Shown here in pieces: positions 1-8,981 of a DNA stretch of 64,000 bases. Each line of letters opens with the position of its first letter. The first letter of the stretch is position 1. A program made the translations under genes and the position numbers. Source of the stretch: Martelella radicis (GTDB lineage Bacteria > Pseudomonadota > Alphaproteobacteria > Rhizobiales > Rhizobiaceae). The notes under the pieces are model-generated. The model did not search any database. It saw nothing but the letters and a program-made list of their open reading frames with translations, and was not told the origin of the DNA. The DNA lies in contig NZ_JACIDZ010000002.1 of NCBI RefSeq assembly GCF_014196625.1, positions 397,135 to 461,134 of the forward strand, read 5' to 3'.

Positions 1-773
<773 letters not shown>

Positions 774-790
774 TCAGCGATACGATGAAA

Positions 791-830
791 GAAGGCCGCG
801 GCGGACCAGAACGGTCGCCGCGGCCTCTTT
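791..830 (+). terminator. GC-rich hairpin terminator of ahcY
   Basis: The arms GGCCGCGGCGGACC and GGTCGCCGCGGCC pair with one bulged base around a five-base loop, and the right arm runs into TCTTT. It lies 18 bases after the ahcY stop, between two converging genes, so it may serve both strands. This is read from the sequence; function is inferred. Confidence 0.7.
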
Positions 831-858
831 AATGCGCGAAATCCAGTGGACTGTCGCG

Positions 859-2202
859 TTAAAGCGGCGGCGTGCCGTTTTCGAAAAGGGCATTGCCGGC
901 GAAATAGAGCGAGCCGCCGATCAGGATCCGGGGCGGCGGCTGATCGGAGCGCGCGCGCAGGCAGATCGCGGCCAGCGCCTCGCCGATCGAGGAAACCGGC
1001 TCAGCCGACAGTCCGGCATCGGCCGCGGAAGACGCCAGCGCAACCGGATCAATGAAGGCTTCAGTTCCTCTGATCGGAGCGCAATAGACGTAGTTGGCAA
1101 GCCCGGCAAAATGCTCGAAAAAGCCAAACGGATCCTTTGTGTTGATCATGCCGATAATCAGGAAAAGCGGACGCGGGTCGCGTTCCTCGAACCCGGCAAG
1201 CGCCTCGGCGATTACCTCGCCGGCGCCGGGATTATGCCCGCCGTCCAGCCAGATCTCGCTGCCTTCGGGCGCTGCCGTCACCAGGTCGCCTTCGTGGAGG
1301 CGCTGCAGGCGCGCGGGCCAGAAGACGTTGCGCATGGCCTTTTCGGCGGCCTGTTCGTCAATGGAAAAGCCGGCCGCCTTCACCGCCGAGATCGCGGCCG
1401 CCGCATTGGCATATTGGTGGCGGCCGGGCAGAGCCGGCAAGGGCAGGTCCATCAGCCCGTCGCCATCCTGGTAGACGAGGCGACCGTGCTCCTCATGCGC
1501 ATTGTAGTCCTGGCCATAGAGATGCAGCGGACAACCGAGCCTGTCGGCCGTGGCGATCAACACTTCCTCGGCAGCTTCGTATTCCTGCTGGCCGATCACG
1601 ACGGGCACGCCCGGCTTCATGATCCCGGCCTTTTCGGCGGCAATCAGTTCGACACGGTCGCCGAGATAGGCCTGATGGTCTAGCGAGATCGGCATGATCA
1701 CGCTGACGGCCGGCTTGTCGATGATGTTGGTGGCGTCGAACCGGCCGCCAAGGCCGACCTCAAGAATAACGACATCGGCGGGAATTTCGGCAAACAGCAC
1801 GAAAGTCGTCGCCGTCAGCAGTTCAAACACCGTGGCCGTCGCGCCGGCATTGGCCGCTTCCACGCGTTTCAGCGTTTCGGCGAGCAACTGGTCGTCAACA
1901 TAACCGCTGGCCCCGCCTGGTCCCCCGATGCGGAAGCGCTCGTGCCAGCGCACCAGATGCGGCGAGGAATGGACGTGGACGGAAAGGCCGCTAGCCTCCA
2001 GCAGCGCGCGACAGAACGCGCTCGCAGAGCCCTTGCCGTTGGTACCGGCAATGTGGATCACCGGCGGTAGCGCAAGATGCGGATTGCCGAGTTTTTCAAG
2101 AAGGATCCGGATCCTGTCGAGCGACAGATCGAAACCCTTGGGATGCAATTGCATCAGGTGATCGATCACACGCTCGGCCGCGCCGAAGGAATGGTTGTCC
2201 AT
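859..2202 (-). CDS. folC: Bifunctional folylpolyglutamate synthase / dihydrofolate synthase
   Basis: FolC adds L-glutamate to dihydropteroate and to reduced folates, using ATP, in the cytoplasm. The 447-residue product has the Mur-ligase type P-loop GTNGKGS at residues 53-59 near the expected N-terminal position, the folate-ligase pattern HSSPHLVRWHERFRI soon after it, and a C-terminal ligase domain with LDGGHNPGAG. An in-frame extension reaches 2325, but it is arginine-rich and unlike the family; the ATG at 2202 gives the usual length and the start MDNHSF. The gene is last in the trpFBA-accD-folC series, the order common in rhizobia, 165 bases after accD. The Shine-Dalgarno at this start is weak. 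Confidence 0.94.
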   Translation of the reverse strand: MDNHSFGAAERVIDHLMQLHPKGFDLSLDRIRILLEKLGNPHLALPPVIHIAGTNGKGSASAFCRALLEASGLSVHVHSSPHLVRWHERFRIGGPGGASGYVDDQLLAETLKRVEAANAGATATVFELLTATTFVLFAEIPADVVILEVGLGGRFDATNIIDKPAVSVIMPISLDHQAYLGDRVELIAAEKAGIMKPGVPVVIGQQEYEAAEEVLIATADRLGCPLHLYGQDYNAHEEHGRLVYQDGDGLMDLPLPALPGRHQYANAAAAISAVKAAGFSIDEQAAEKAMRNVFWPARLQRLHEGDLVTAAPEGSEIWLDGGHNPGAGEVIAEALAGFEERDPRPLFLIIGMINTKDPFGFFEHFAGLANYVYCAPIRGTEAFIDPVALASSAADAGLSAEPVSSIGEALAAICLRARSDQPPPRILIGGSLYFAGNALFENGTPPL

Positions 2203-2367
2203 GATTGGTCCGATTTCCGCAATGGGGGCCGCTCGCCGACGGCCGCTCCCTGCTATAGTTCTGTTTCGGCGGAGCGGACCGTTCCCCGGCATTGGGCCGG
2301 GACGGATCTGCCGCCGCGCTGCCATGCCCGCCAGGCCGGCATGGCCACCTCCTCCGTCTGCGCCGCC

Positions 2368-3324
2368 TCAGTTTTGCGGCGTCGGCGCCTGATCTCTTTC
2401 GAGCTTTTCATGCGGCGTCTCATCCGCAATCGCTTCCTGATGTTTCGGCGCTTCCAGCATGGCCGTCGACGTCGGCGGCGCGCCTGTCATGATCTTCAGC
2501 ACGCGCGCCAGCGTCTCGGGAATATCGTGGCGCTTGACCACCATATCCACCATGCCGTGGTCCAGCAGATATTCCGCCGTCTGGAAACCGTCGGGCAACT
2601 GCTCGCGGATGGTCTGTTCGATCACGCGGCGGCCGGCAAAGCCGATTTCCGCGCCCGGTTCCGCAATGTGCAGGTCGCCCAGCATGGCGTAGGAGGCGGA
2701 AACGCCGCCGGTCGTCGGGTTGGTGAGCACGACGACATAGGGAAGCCCCGCCTCGCGCATCAGTTCCACCATCACGGTGACGCGCGGCATCTGCATCAGC
2801 GAAAGCACGCCTTCCTGCATGCGCGCGCCGCCGGAAGCCGGGAAGATCACCAGCGGGCAATGTTCCTTCAGCGCCCGGTCGAAGGCCTGGATGATCGCCT
2901 CGCCTGCGGCCATGCCGAGCGAGCCGCCAAGGAACTTGAACTCGTGCACGACGGCGACGAGCTTCAGGCCCTCAAGCGTGCCGACGCCGGCGATGATCGT
3001 GTCTTCCTGGCCGGTCTTGGTGCGGTTTTCCTTCAGCCGGTCGGCATATTTCTTGGAATCGCGAAACTTCAGCGGGTCCTGCGCCACCTTCGGCTGCGGC
3101 AGGTCCTCGTACTGGCCGTTGTCGAACAGGTCGGCAAGCCGTGCGCGGGCCGGCATCTTCATGTGAAAACCGGAAGACGGGATCACCCACTTGTTTTCTT
3201 CAAGATCGGTGTGAAACACCATGGCCCCGGTTTCAGGACACTTGATCCACAAATTCTCGGGAACCTCGCGCCTGCCGAACATGGAGTTGATCCGCGGCCG
3301 CACATAATTGGTTATCCAGTTCAC
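2368..3324 (-). CDS. accD: Acetyl-CoA carboxylase carboxyltransferase subunit beta
   Basis: AccD is the beta subunit of the carboxyltransferase that moves CO2 from biotin to acetyl-CoA, the first step of fatty acid synthesis; it works with AccA, which is not in this window. The product begins [15 protein letters not shown] and contains the carboxyltransferase signatures [10 protein letters not shown] and [12 protein letters not shown] place the start at the GTG at 3324: a strong AGGAGG lies eight bases upstream, and this start matches rhizobial orthologues as I recall them. A TTG at 3327 is too close to that site. Of the four zinc-ribbon cysteines of the E. coli protein only the first (in WIKCPETG) remains. 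The C-terminus is acidic and proline-rich. Confidence 0.95.
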   Translation of the reverse strand: MNWITNYVRPRINSMFGRREVPENLWIKCPETGAMVFHTDLEENKWVIPSSGFHMKMPARARLADLFDNGQYEDLPQPKVAQDPLKFRDSKKYADRLKENRTKTGQEDTIIAGVGTLEGLKLVAVVHEFKFLGGSLGMAAGEAIIQAFDRALKEHCPLVIFPASGGARMQEGVLSLMQMPRVTVMVELMREAGLPYVVVLTNPTTGGVSASYAMLGDLHIAEPGAEIGFAGRRVIEQTIREQLPDGFQTAEYLLDHGMVDMVVKRHDIPETLARVLKIMTGAPPTSTAMLEAPKHQEAIADETPHEKLERDQAPTPQN

Positions 3325-3366
3325 CAAATGAACCTCCTGAATAGAATTGCCTGCGGTTTGCCAGAT

Positions 3367-4206
3367 TTACTCCGCCGCCGCAAGCCGGGCGTCGCGCACG
3401 CCGCTTGAAAGCCCGCGCACGAAGGTGGCAACGGCGTCCACCGTGTCCTTGCCGCCCTTGCCATTGGCATCGAGCGTGCCGGCGATCTGGTTGACGACCG
3501 CCGTGCCGACCACCACGCCGTCGGCGGCCGCGCCGATCAGACGGGCATGTTCGGCCGTCTTCACGCCGAAGCCGACGCAGACGGGAAGATCGGTATGCGC
3601 CTTGATGCGCGAAACGGCAGCGCCAACCTTTGACGGGTCCGGCAGCGCCGAACCGGTAATGCCATTCATCGAGACGTAATAGACGAAGCCGGAGGTGTTG
3701 TTCAAAACCGTCGGCAGGCGCTTCTCGTCGGTCGTCGGCGTGGCGAGGCGAATGAAGTTGAGCCCCTTTGCAAGCGCCGGGAGGCAGAGCTCCTTGTCCA
3801 TTTCCGGCGGCAGGTCAACGATGATCAGCCCGTCGATCCCGGCCTCAAGGGCAGTGTCCACGAAGCGCTCGACGCCGTAGACATAGATCGGGTTGTAATA
3901 ACCCATCATCACGATCGGCGTGTCGGCGTCACCCTTGCGGAATTGCCGGGCAAGCTCCAGCGTCTTTTCCAGCGTCTGTCCGCCCTGCAGCGCGCGCAAG
4001 CCCGCCATCTGGATCGCGGGGCCATCGGCCATCGGGTCGGAAAAGGGCATGCCAAGCTCGATCACGTCGGCACCGGCCTTCGGCAACGCCTTCATGATCT
4101 CAAGCGAGGTATCGAAATCGGGATCGCCACCCATGAAATAGGTGATCAGCGCCGGCCGGCCCTCGGCCTTCAGGGCTGCAAAGCGTTTTTCCATGCGTTC
4201 GGTCAT
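3367..4206 (-). CDS. trpA: Tryptophan synthase alpha chain
   Basis: TrpA cleaves indole-3-glycerol phosphate to indole and glyceraldehyde-3-phosphate and channels indole to TrpB in the alpha2-beta2 complex. The 279-residue TIM barrel carries the catalytic pair Glu50 (in [12 protein letters not shown]) and Asp61 (in MADGP), equivalent to Glu49 and Asp60 of E. coli, and the phosphate-binding GFGVKT and GVVVGTAVV segments. It lies 44 bases after the small unknown gene that separates it from trpB, and 42 bases before accD, so all are probably one transcript. Length and motifs are normal for the family. Confidence 0.96.
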   Translation of the reverse strand: MTERMEKRFAALKAEGRPALITYFMGGDPDFDTSLEIMKALPKAGADVIELGMPFSDPMADGPAIQMAGLRALQGGQTLEKTLELARQFRKGDADTPIVMMGYYNPIYVYGVERFVDTALEAGIDGLIIVDLPPEMDKELCLPALAKGLNFIRLATPTTDEKRLPTVLNNTSGFVYYVSMNGITGSALPDPSKVGAAVSRIKAHTDLPVCVGFGVKTAEHARLIGAAADGVVVGTAVVNQIAGTLDANGKGGKDTVDAVATFVRGLSSGVRDARLAAAE

Positions 4207-4250
4207 AGTCTAGCTCCGTGGCATCCTCGATGCGATAGTGTCGGCAGGCG

Positions 4251-4535
4251 TCAGTCGGCGTCGTTCCAGGCCGAGATCGCCTTGATCAGCGATTTGTGCA
4301 CCGCCTTCATGTTCAAGACGAGACTGTCCAGTTCGGCTTCGGGCCTGCGGCCTTCAGAAAGCGCCGAAAGCGCCGCCGCCATCTCGATATTATAGAGGTT
4401 CTGGTGCGCAAGCGCTTCCACCACCGCCCGGCGCAGATCCGGCACGTCCGCATTCTCCTCCTCGATGATGTCGAACAGAGCTTCCGCCAGTTCCGACATC
4501 TCCTCAATGGTTTCGATGCGTGAACCCGTCGTCAT
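4251..4535 (-). CDS. Small acidic protein of unknown function between trpB and trpA
   Basis: The 94-residue product is not one I recognise. It is acidic in its first half (MSELAEALFDIIEEENADV) and looks entirely helical, with no membrane segment, cysteine cluster or signal peptide. It starts five bases after the trpB stop and ends 44 bases before trpA, so it is very probably cotranscribed and translated with the tryptophan synthase subunits. Codon use and GC content resemble the neighbours, and the overlapping frames on the other strand are less coherent, which supports it as a real gene. A role linked to tryptophan synthase assembly or regulation is possible but rests only on position. Confidence 0.75.
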   Translation of the reverse strand: MTTGSRIETIEEMSELAEALFDIIEEENADVPDLRRAVVEALAHQNLYNIEMAAALSALSEGRRPEAELDSLVLNMKAVHKSLIKAISAWNDAD

Positions 4536-4540
4536 GGACC

Positions 4541-5772
<1,232 letters not shown>

Positions 5773-5773
<1 letters not shown>

Positions 5774-6435
5774 CAGGCCGTTTGGCGCATCCGCGCCTCG
5801 TCAACGGCATCAAAAAAGGCATCGATCCGGGCCGGATCCTTTATGCCCGGCGCGCTTTCCACGCCGGATGATACGTCAAGGCCCGGCGCATGGATATCGG
5901 TGAGCGCCGTGCCCACATTCTCCGCGTTCAGTCCCCCGGACAGAAACCAAGGGATAGTCGCCCGATAGCCCTCAAGCAAGCGCCAATCAAAGGCAACGCC
6001 GTTTCCCCCGGGAAGGGCAGCATTTTCAGGCGGCTTGGCGTCGAAGAGGATACGGTCGGCGACATCTTCGTAGTCGCGCGCAAAGGTAAGGTCTTGCGGC
6101 GTGCGGACCGAGAAGGCCTTGATCACCGGCAGCCCGTAAAGCGCCTTGACGGTCACCACCCGGTCGACGCTCTCCTTGCCGTGCAGCTGGAGCATGTCGG
6201 GTCGCGCGCCGAAGACGATCTCCTCGAGCAGTTCGTTGTCGGCATTCACGCTCACAGCAACCGTCTTCGCCCGGCCGCGCACATGCTCGATCAGGCCGGC
6301 GGCCACGTCGATTTCCACGTGGCGCGGGCTCTTCTCGAAGAAGATGAAGCCCACATGGCTGGCGCCGCGGGCAATCACGTGGTCGAGCGTTTCCCTGGTC
6401 CTGATGCCACAGATCTTGATATCCGGTCTTTTCAT
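5773..6435 (-). CDS. trpF: Phosphoribosylanthranilate isomerase
   Basis: TrpF performs the Amadori rearrangement of phosphoribosylanthranilate to CdRP in tryptophan biosynthesis. The 220-residue single TIM barrel keeps the catalytic Cys9 (IKICGIR) and Asp132 (LFDAKPP), and the phosphate-binding loops FLSGGLN and DVSSGVE. It is the first gene of the trpF-trpB-orf-trpA-accD-folC series; its stop overlaps the trpB start by one base. The other trp genes are not in the window, as expected for rhizobia, where they are dispersed. No attenuator or leader peptide is evident upstream. Confidence 0.95.
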
Positions 6436-6478
6436 GAGGCTTTTCTATCACAAGAACAGGCGCGCTGCGAAGGCTTGA

Positions 6479-7228
6479 TCAGGCAAAGGGCGCATCGAAA
6501 CGCACGGCGTGCAGGAAGGAGCCTTCGTGCTTCAGCCATTGGCGGGCTTCCGGCGTGCGCGGGCAGAGCCTTTCGCACAGCGCCCAGAAGCGCGGCCCGT
6601 GGTTCATTTCCGACAGGTGCGCCACTTCATGGGCGGCGAGATAGTCGACCACGAACATGGGCGCCATGGCGATGCGCCAGGAGAAGTTGAGATTGCCGAC
6701 GGACGAGCAGGAGCCCCAGCGCGAGCGGGTGTCCTTGAAGGAAATCGCCGCATAGGACTTTCCGCTGGCAGCCGCATGCACCTTCACGCACTCGGTGATC
6801 TCGCGCCGCGCTTCCTTCTTCAGATAATCGGCGACGCGGCGGCCGATGCTCTCGGCCGGGCCTGAAACGAGCAGCACCTTGCCGCCACTCCCGTTGCCGA
6901 TCGTGGTCAGCCCGCGCAGATTGCCGCTGTGGCGAATGATATGGGGAACGCCGAAGATTTTCACCGTTCCGCCATCGGCAATATGGCTCTCATGGCCTTC
7001 AAACCGCGCCATCCGTTCGAGCAGCCAGTCATGGTGGCGGCGCAAAAAGCCGTCGACTTCGTGACGGGCAAGGCCGGGTGGAACGGTAAGGCTAATGGCA
7101 TGGCCGCCGGGCTCGATCTTCAGCGTCATCCGCCGCGCGCGCGCATTAGTCTTCACGTTGAGCGGAATGAGGCTCCCGCCGAGATCGATCGTCGTGGTTT
7201 TCGCGCGCTTGTCCACGTCAGGACCCAT
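6479..7228 (-). CDS. YgjP-like zinc metalloprotease (DUF45, M48/SprT-like fold)
   Basis: The 249-residue product matches the YgjP/DUF45 family, small soluble zinc-dependent proteases of unclear substrate. The metal site is plain: His200-Glu201-x-x-His204 in AAHEVAHL, with His210 in EMNHGPRFW as probable third ligand. Upstream are the family segments RSRWGSCSS and NLNFSWRIAMAP. The N-terminal third forms a beta-rich region with RRMTLKI. The gene lies 43 bases upstream of trpF on the same strand and could share its transcript. No signal peptide is present, so it is probably cytoplasmic. The specific function is unknown. Confidence 0.85.
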   Translation of the reverse strand: MGPDVDKRAKTTTIDLGGSLIPLNVKTNARARRMTLKIEPGGHAISLTVPPGLARHEVDGFLRRHHDWLLERMARFEGHESHIADGGTVKIFGVPHIIRHSGNLRGLTTIGNGSGGKVLLVSGPAESIGRRVADYLKKEARREITECVKVHAAASGKSYAAISFKDTRSRWGSCSSVGNLNFSWRIAMAPMFVVDYLAAHEVAHLSEMNHGPRFWALCERLCPRTPEARQWLKHEGSFLHAVRFDAPFA

Positions 7229-7289
7229 TATTGAAGACTACCGGCCGTGAGGTAGCGTGTTTCCCCGCCACGCACCAGAAGCCGGCCAC

Positions 7290-7328
7290 AAAAAAACGGC
7301 ACCGCCCTGGGGGAAAGGGCAATGCCGC
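7290..7328 (-). terminator. Rho-independent terminator after the DUF2852 gene
   Basis: Read on the minus strand, CGGCATTGCCCT pairs with AGGGCGGTGCCG around a short TTCCCCC loop and is followed by seven T residues. It lies 23 bases past the stop of the upstream gene and insulates the metalloprotease-trp transcription unit from it. Confidence 0.85.
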
Positions 7329-7351
7329 AAAGTTTCGGAGGTCATTTTCTC

Positions 7352-7783
7352 TTATGCTTCGGGCGCAGGGTTCGACCCGGAAGCATTGAAGTTTCCACCG
7401 CGCTCGCGCATGAACCGGTCGAATTCCTCCCGGTCGCGCGCCCTGCGCAGTTCATCGGTATAGCGGTCGAATTCGGCGCGCATCTCATCAAGCTTGCGGC
7501 GCTCGGCCTCGATCCGCTCCATCTCGCTGCGGCGCCACTCATCGAAGGCAGCGTTGCCGGTCGAATGCATGGTGTAGTCCGCATTGCGCATATTGCGCTT
7601 GCAGGAGCCGAAAGCCCGCTCGGCAGAGCGTTTCCAATCGCCCTTGCGCATGTTCAGCCGGTCGCCCCAGATGATGTAGGCAAGCATGACCAGGCCCAGC
7701 GGCCAGAAGACGACAAAGCCGATTACCATCAGGGCAATCGTAAGTGGCGTCCACGCCGGACGCAGCAATGCGGTCTCGTTCAT
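7352..7783 (-). CDS. DUF2852 membrane protein
   Basis: The 143-residue product has one strong hydrophobic segment at about residues 14-36 (LTIALMVIGFVVFWPLGLVML) and a long charged, probably coiled-coil, C-terminal part rich in Glu and Arg (EAERRKLDEMRAEFDRY). Length and layout fit DUF2852, a family common in Rhizobiales with no known function. I start it at the ATG at 7783 because GAGGAAAA lies about nine bases upstream; the frame stays open to 7894 but that extension is unlike the family. It is probably monocistronic: a good terminator follows and nrdG ends 169 bases upstream. It would sit in the inner membrane with its coiled coil in the cytoplasm. Confidence 0.8.
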   Translation of the reverse strand: MNETALLRPAWTPLTIALMVIGFVVFWPLGLVMLAYIIWGDRLNMRKGDWKRSAERAFGSCKRNMRNADYTMHSTGNAAFDEWRRSEMERIEAERRKLDEMRAEFDRYTDELRRARDREEFDRFMRERGGNFNASGSNPAPEA

Positions 7784-7952
7784 CTCAAGTTTTCCTCGCT
7801 TTGTTACGGCATAAAATCTGCCGACAGAAGCTATATGGAAATGCTCTTTATAGCGTTCAAGACTTGTTCTTCCGATTCTCAGTATTGTTGGCAATCAAGG
7901 CCAAAATGAGCCGATGAAGGTTTCCGCGCCAGGGAAGGAGGTTCTGGTCCGC

Positions 7953-8795
7953 TCAGGCGCGACGCTTTTCAAGCGCGCCGGCGAGCCTGTCCGGGTCGAC
8001 GCCCTCCATGCGGAAGGTCTGGATCTTGTGTTCGTCAATGCCATTATGGGAGAGATCGGCCTCAAGCTCCGCGATCTCGGCCGCGTTCAGAAGTTCGGGA
8101 TGCACGGTGGTGCGGACTTCGTAATCGATACCGCTCGCCATCACATGCTTGAGGCTTGCGAATGCGCGCTCGCCGCTTTTCGGCGTATCGGTCATGCGAT
8201 CGTAGTCGCGGCGCGAAGCCTTGATATCAAGGCCGATCCAATCGACGTGGCAAAGCGCATCCTTCAGCCTTTCAGGGTATGCGCCGCCGGAGTGAAGGCC
8301 GATGGCGAAGCCCATTGCGCGCACGGTCTTCATCGCAGGCACGAGCGCCTTTTGCAGCGTCGGCTCGCCGCCGGAAAAGACGACGCCATCCAGTAGTCCG
8401 CGCCGGCTTTCGAGAAAATCGAGAATGCCGGCAAATGTGTAGCCCGTCTCGGCCGAGGCATCGATCAGTCCGGGATTGTGGCAATAGGGGCAGCGCCATG
8501 GGCACCCCTGCAGAAACAGCGTTGCCACGATCTTGCCCGGCCAATCGCAAAGGGAAAACGGCTCGAAGCCGCCGATGCGCAGGTCATGTGCCGTGGCGCC
8601 GCCGCCCGCCTCTTTTTGATCTCCCCCCTTGAGGGGGAGATGCCCCGAACGGGGCAGAGGGGGGTGAGCCATTTCGGCACATTCAGCGTCAGCGGATGGG
8701 CTGGGTACCCCCCTCTGTCGCTGCCGCGACATCTCCCCCTCAAGGGCGGAGGTTGAACGGTGCCTCTCCGCTTGCGCCTCGTTACGCCCGCTCAC
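7953..8795 (-). CDS. nrdG: Anaerobic ribonucleotide reductase activating protein (radical SAM), with repeat-derived N-terminal extension
   Basis: NrdG uses SAM and a [4Fe-4S] cluster to make the glycyl radical on NrdD under anaerobic conditions. The radical SAM motif CxxxCxxC is clear (CPWRCPYCH, Cys98/102/105 in this frame), followed by the SAM-binding region FSGGEPTLQ. Family proteins normally begin close to the segment DLRIGGFEPFSLCDWPGK, but here no in-frame ATG, GTG or TTG lies just before it. The open frame runs about 70 codons further, through a palindromic repeat (8620-8751), to a GTG at 8795 that has AGGGA upstream and overlaps the glycyl-radical gene by 14 bases. An ATG at 8672, inside the repeat, is the other option. 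The start is therefore uncertain; the identity is not. Confidence 0.88.
   Translation of the reverse strand: MSGRNEAQAERHRSTSALEGEMSRQRQRGVPSPSADAECAEMAHPPLPRSGHLPLKGGDQKEAGGGATAHDLRIGGFEPFSLCDWPGKIVATLFLQGCPWRCPYCHNPGLIDASAETGYTFAGILDFLESRRGLLDGVVFSGGEPTLQKALVPAMKTVRAMGFAIGLHSGGAYPERLKDALCHVDWIGLDIKASRRDYDRMTDTPKSGERAFASLKHVMASGIDYEVRTTVHPELLNAAEIAELEADLSHNGIDEHKIQTFRMEGVDPDRLAGALEKRRA
8620..8751. repeat. RIME-like mosaic palindromic repeat, copy 1 (inside the nrdG frame)
   Basis: Two arms of about 45 bases, each carrying its own small hairpin (GCCCCGAACGGGGC and GTCGCTGCCGCGAC), flank a unique core. The outer parts CTCCCC...GGGGGAGAT and ATCTCCCCCTCAAGGG are each palindromic, and the inner edges AGAGGGGGGT and ACCCCCCTCT pair across the core. 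Copies 2 (13309-13444) and 3 (45859-45995, inverted) share this layout. Similar two-palindrome elements are known from rhizobia as RIMEs; the assignment to that family is from memory. Confidence 0.85.
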
Positions 8796-8970
8796 CGCGC
8801 TGTTCCCTGAAATAGCGGCGCTCGGCGAATTCGCCTTTCTTGCCGCGGTTGAAGGAGGAAACCGGGCGGTGATAGCCCATCACCCGCGTCCAGATTTCGC
8901 AGGGCTGGCGCTCTTCGTCTGAAAGCGTGATCTCGGTTTCGGCGACAATGTCTTTTTCAATCACAGACAT
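8782..8970 (-). CDS. Separate glycyl-radical domain of class III ribonucleotide reductase
   Basis: This 62-residue protein (MSVIEKDIVAETE...) contains CEIWTRVMGYHRP followed by FNRGKKGEFAERRYF, the usual extreme C-terminus of NrdD with the glycyl-radical glycine at Gly32 (RVMGY). The nrdD gene upstream stops just before this domain would begin. It has its own start at 8970 with a good AAGGAAG, 11 bases after the nrdD stop, so it looks like a designed separate subunit, not a random frameshift. NrdG, which would install the radical, follows with a small overlap. It must bind NrdD in trans for catalysis if the system works; that is inference. Confidence 0.85.
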   Translation of the reverse strand: MSVIEKDIVAETEITLSDEERQPCEIWTRVMGYHRPVSSFNRGKKGEFAERRYFREQRGERA

Positions 8971-8981
8971 GGTTCTTCCTT

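Noticed and set aside
859..1683. Long plus-strand ORFs opposite folC, trpB, leuS, nrdD and the polyamine genes
   Set aside because: These have arginine- and histidine-rich shadow compositions typical of GC-rich antisense frames and no recognisable domains.
8612..8760. CRISPR array
   Set aside because: The repeats are paired palindromic arms around one core, without regularly spaced direct repeats.
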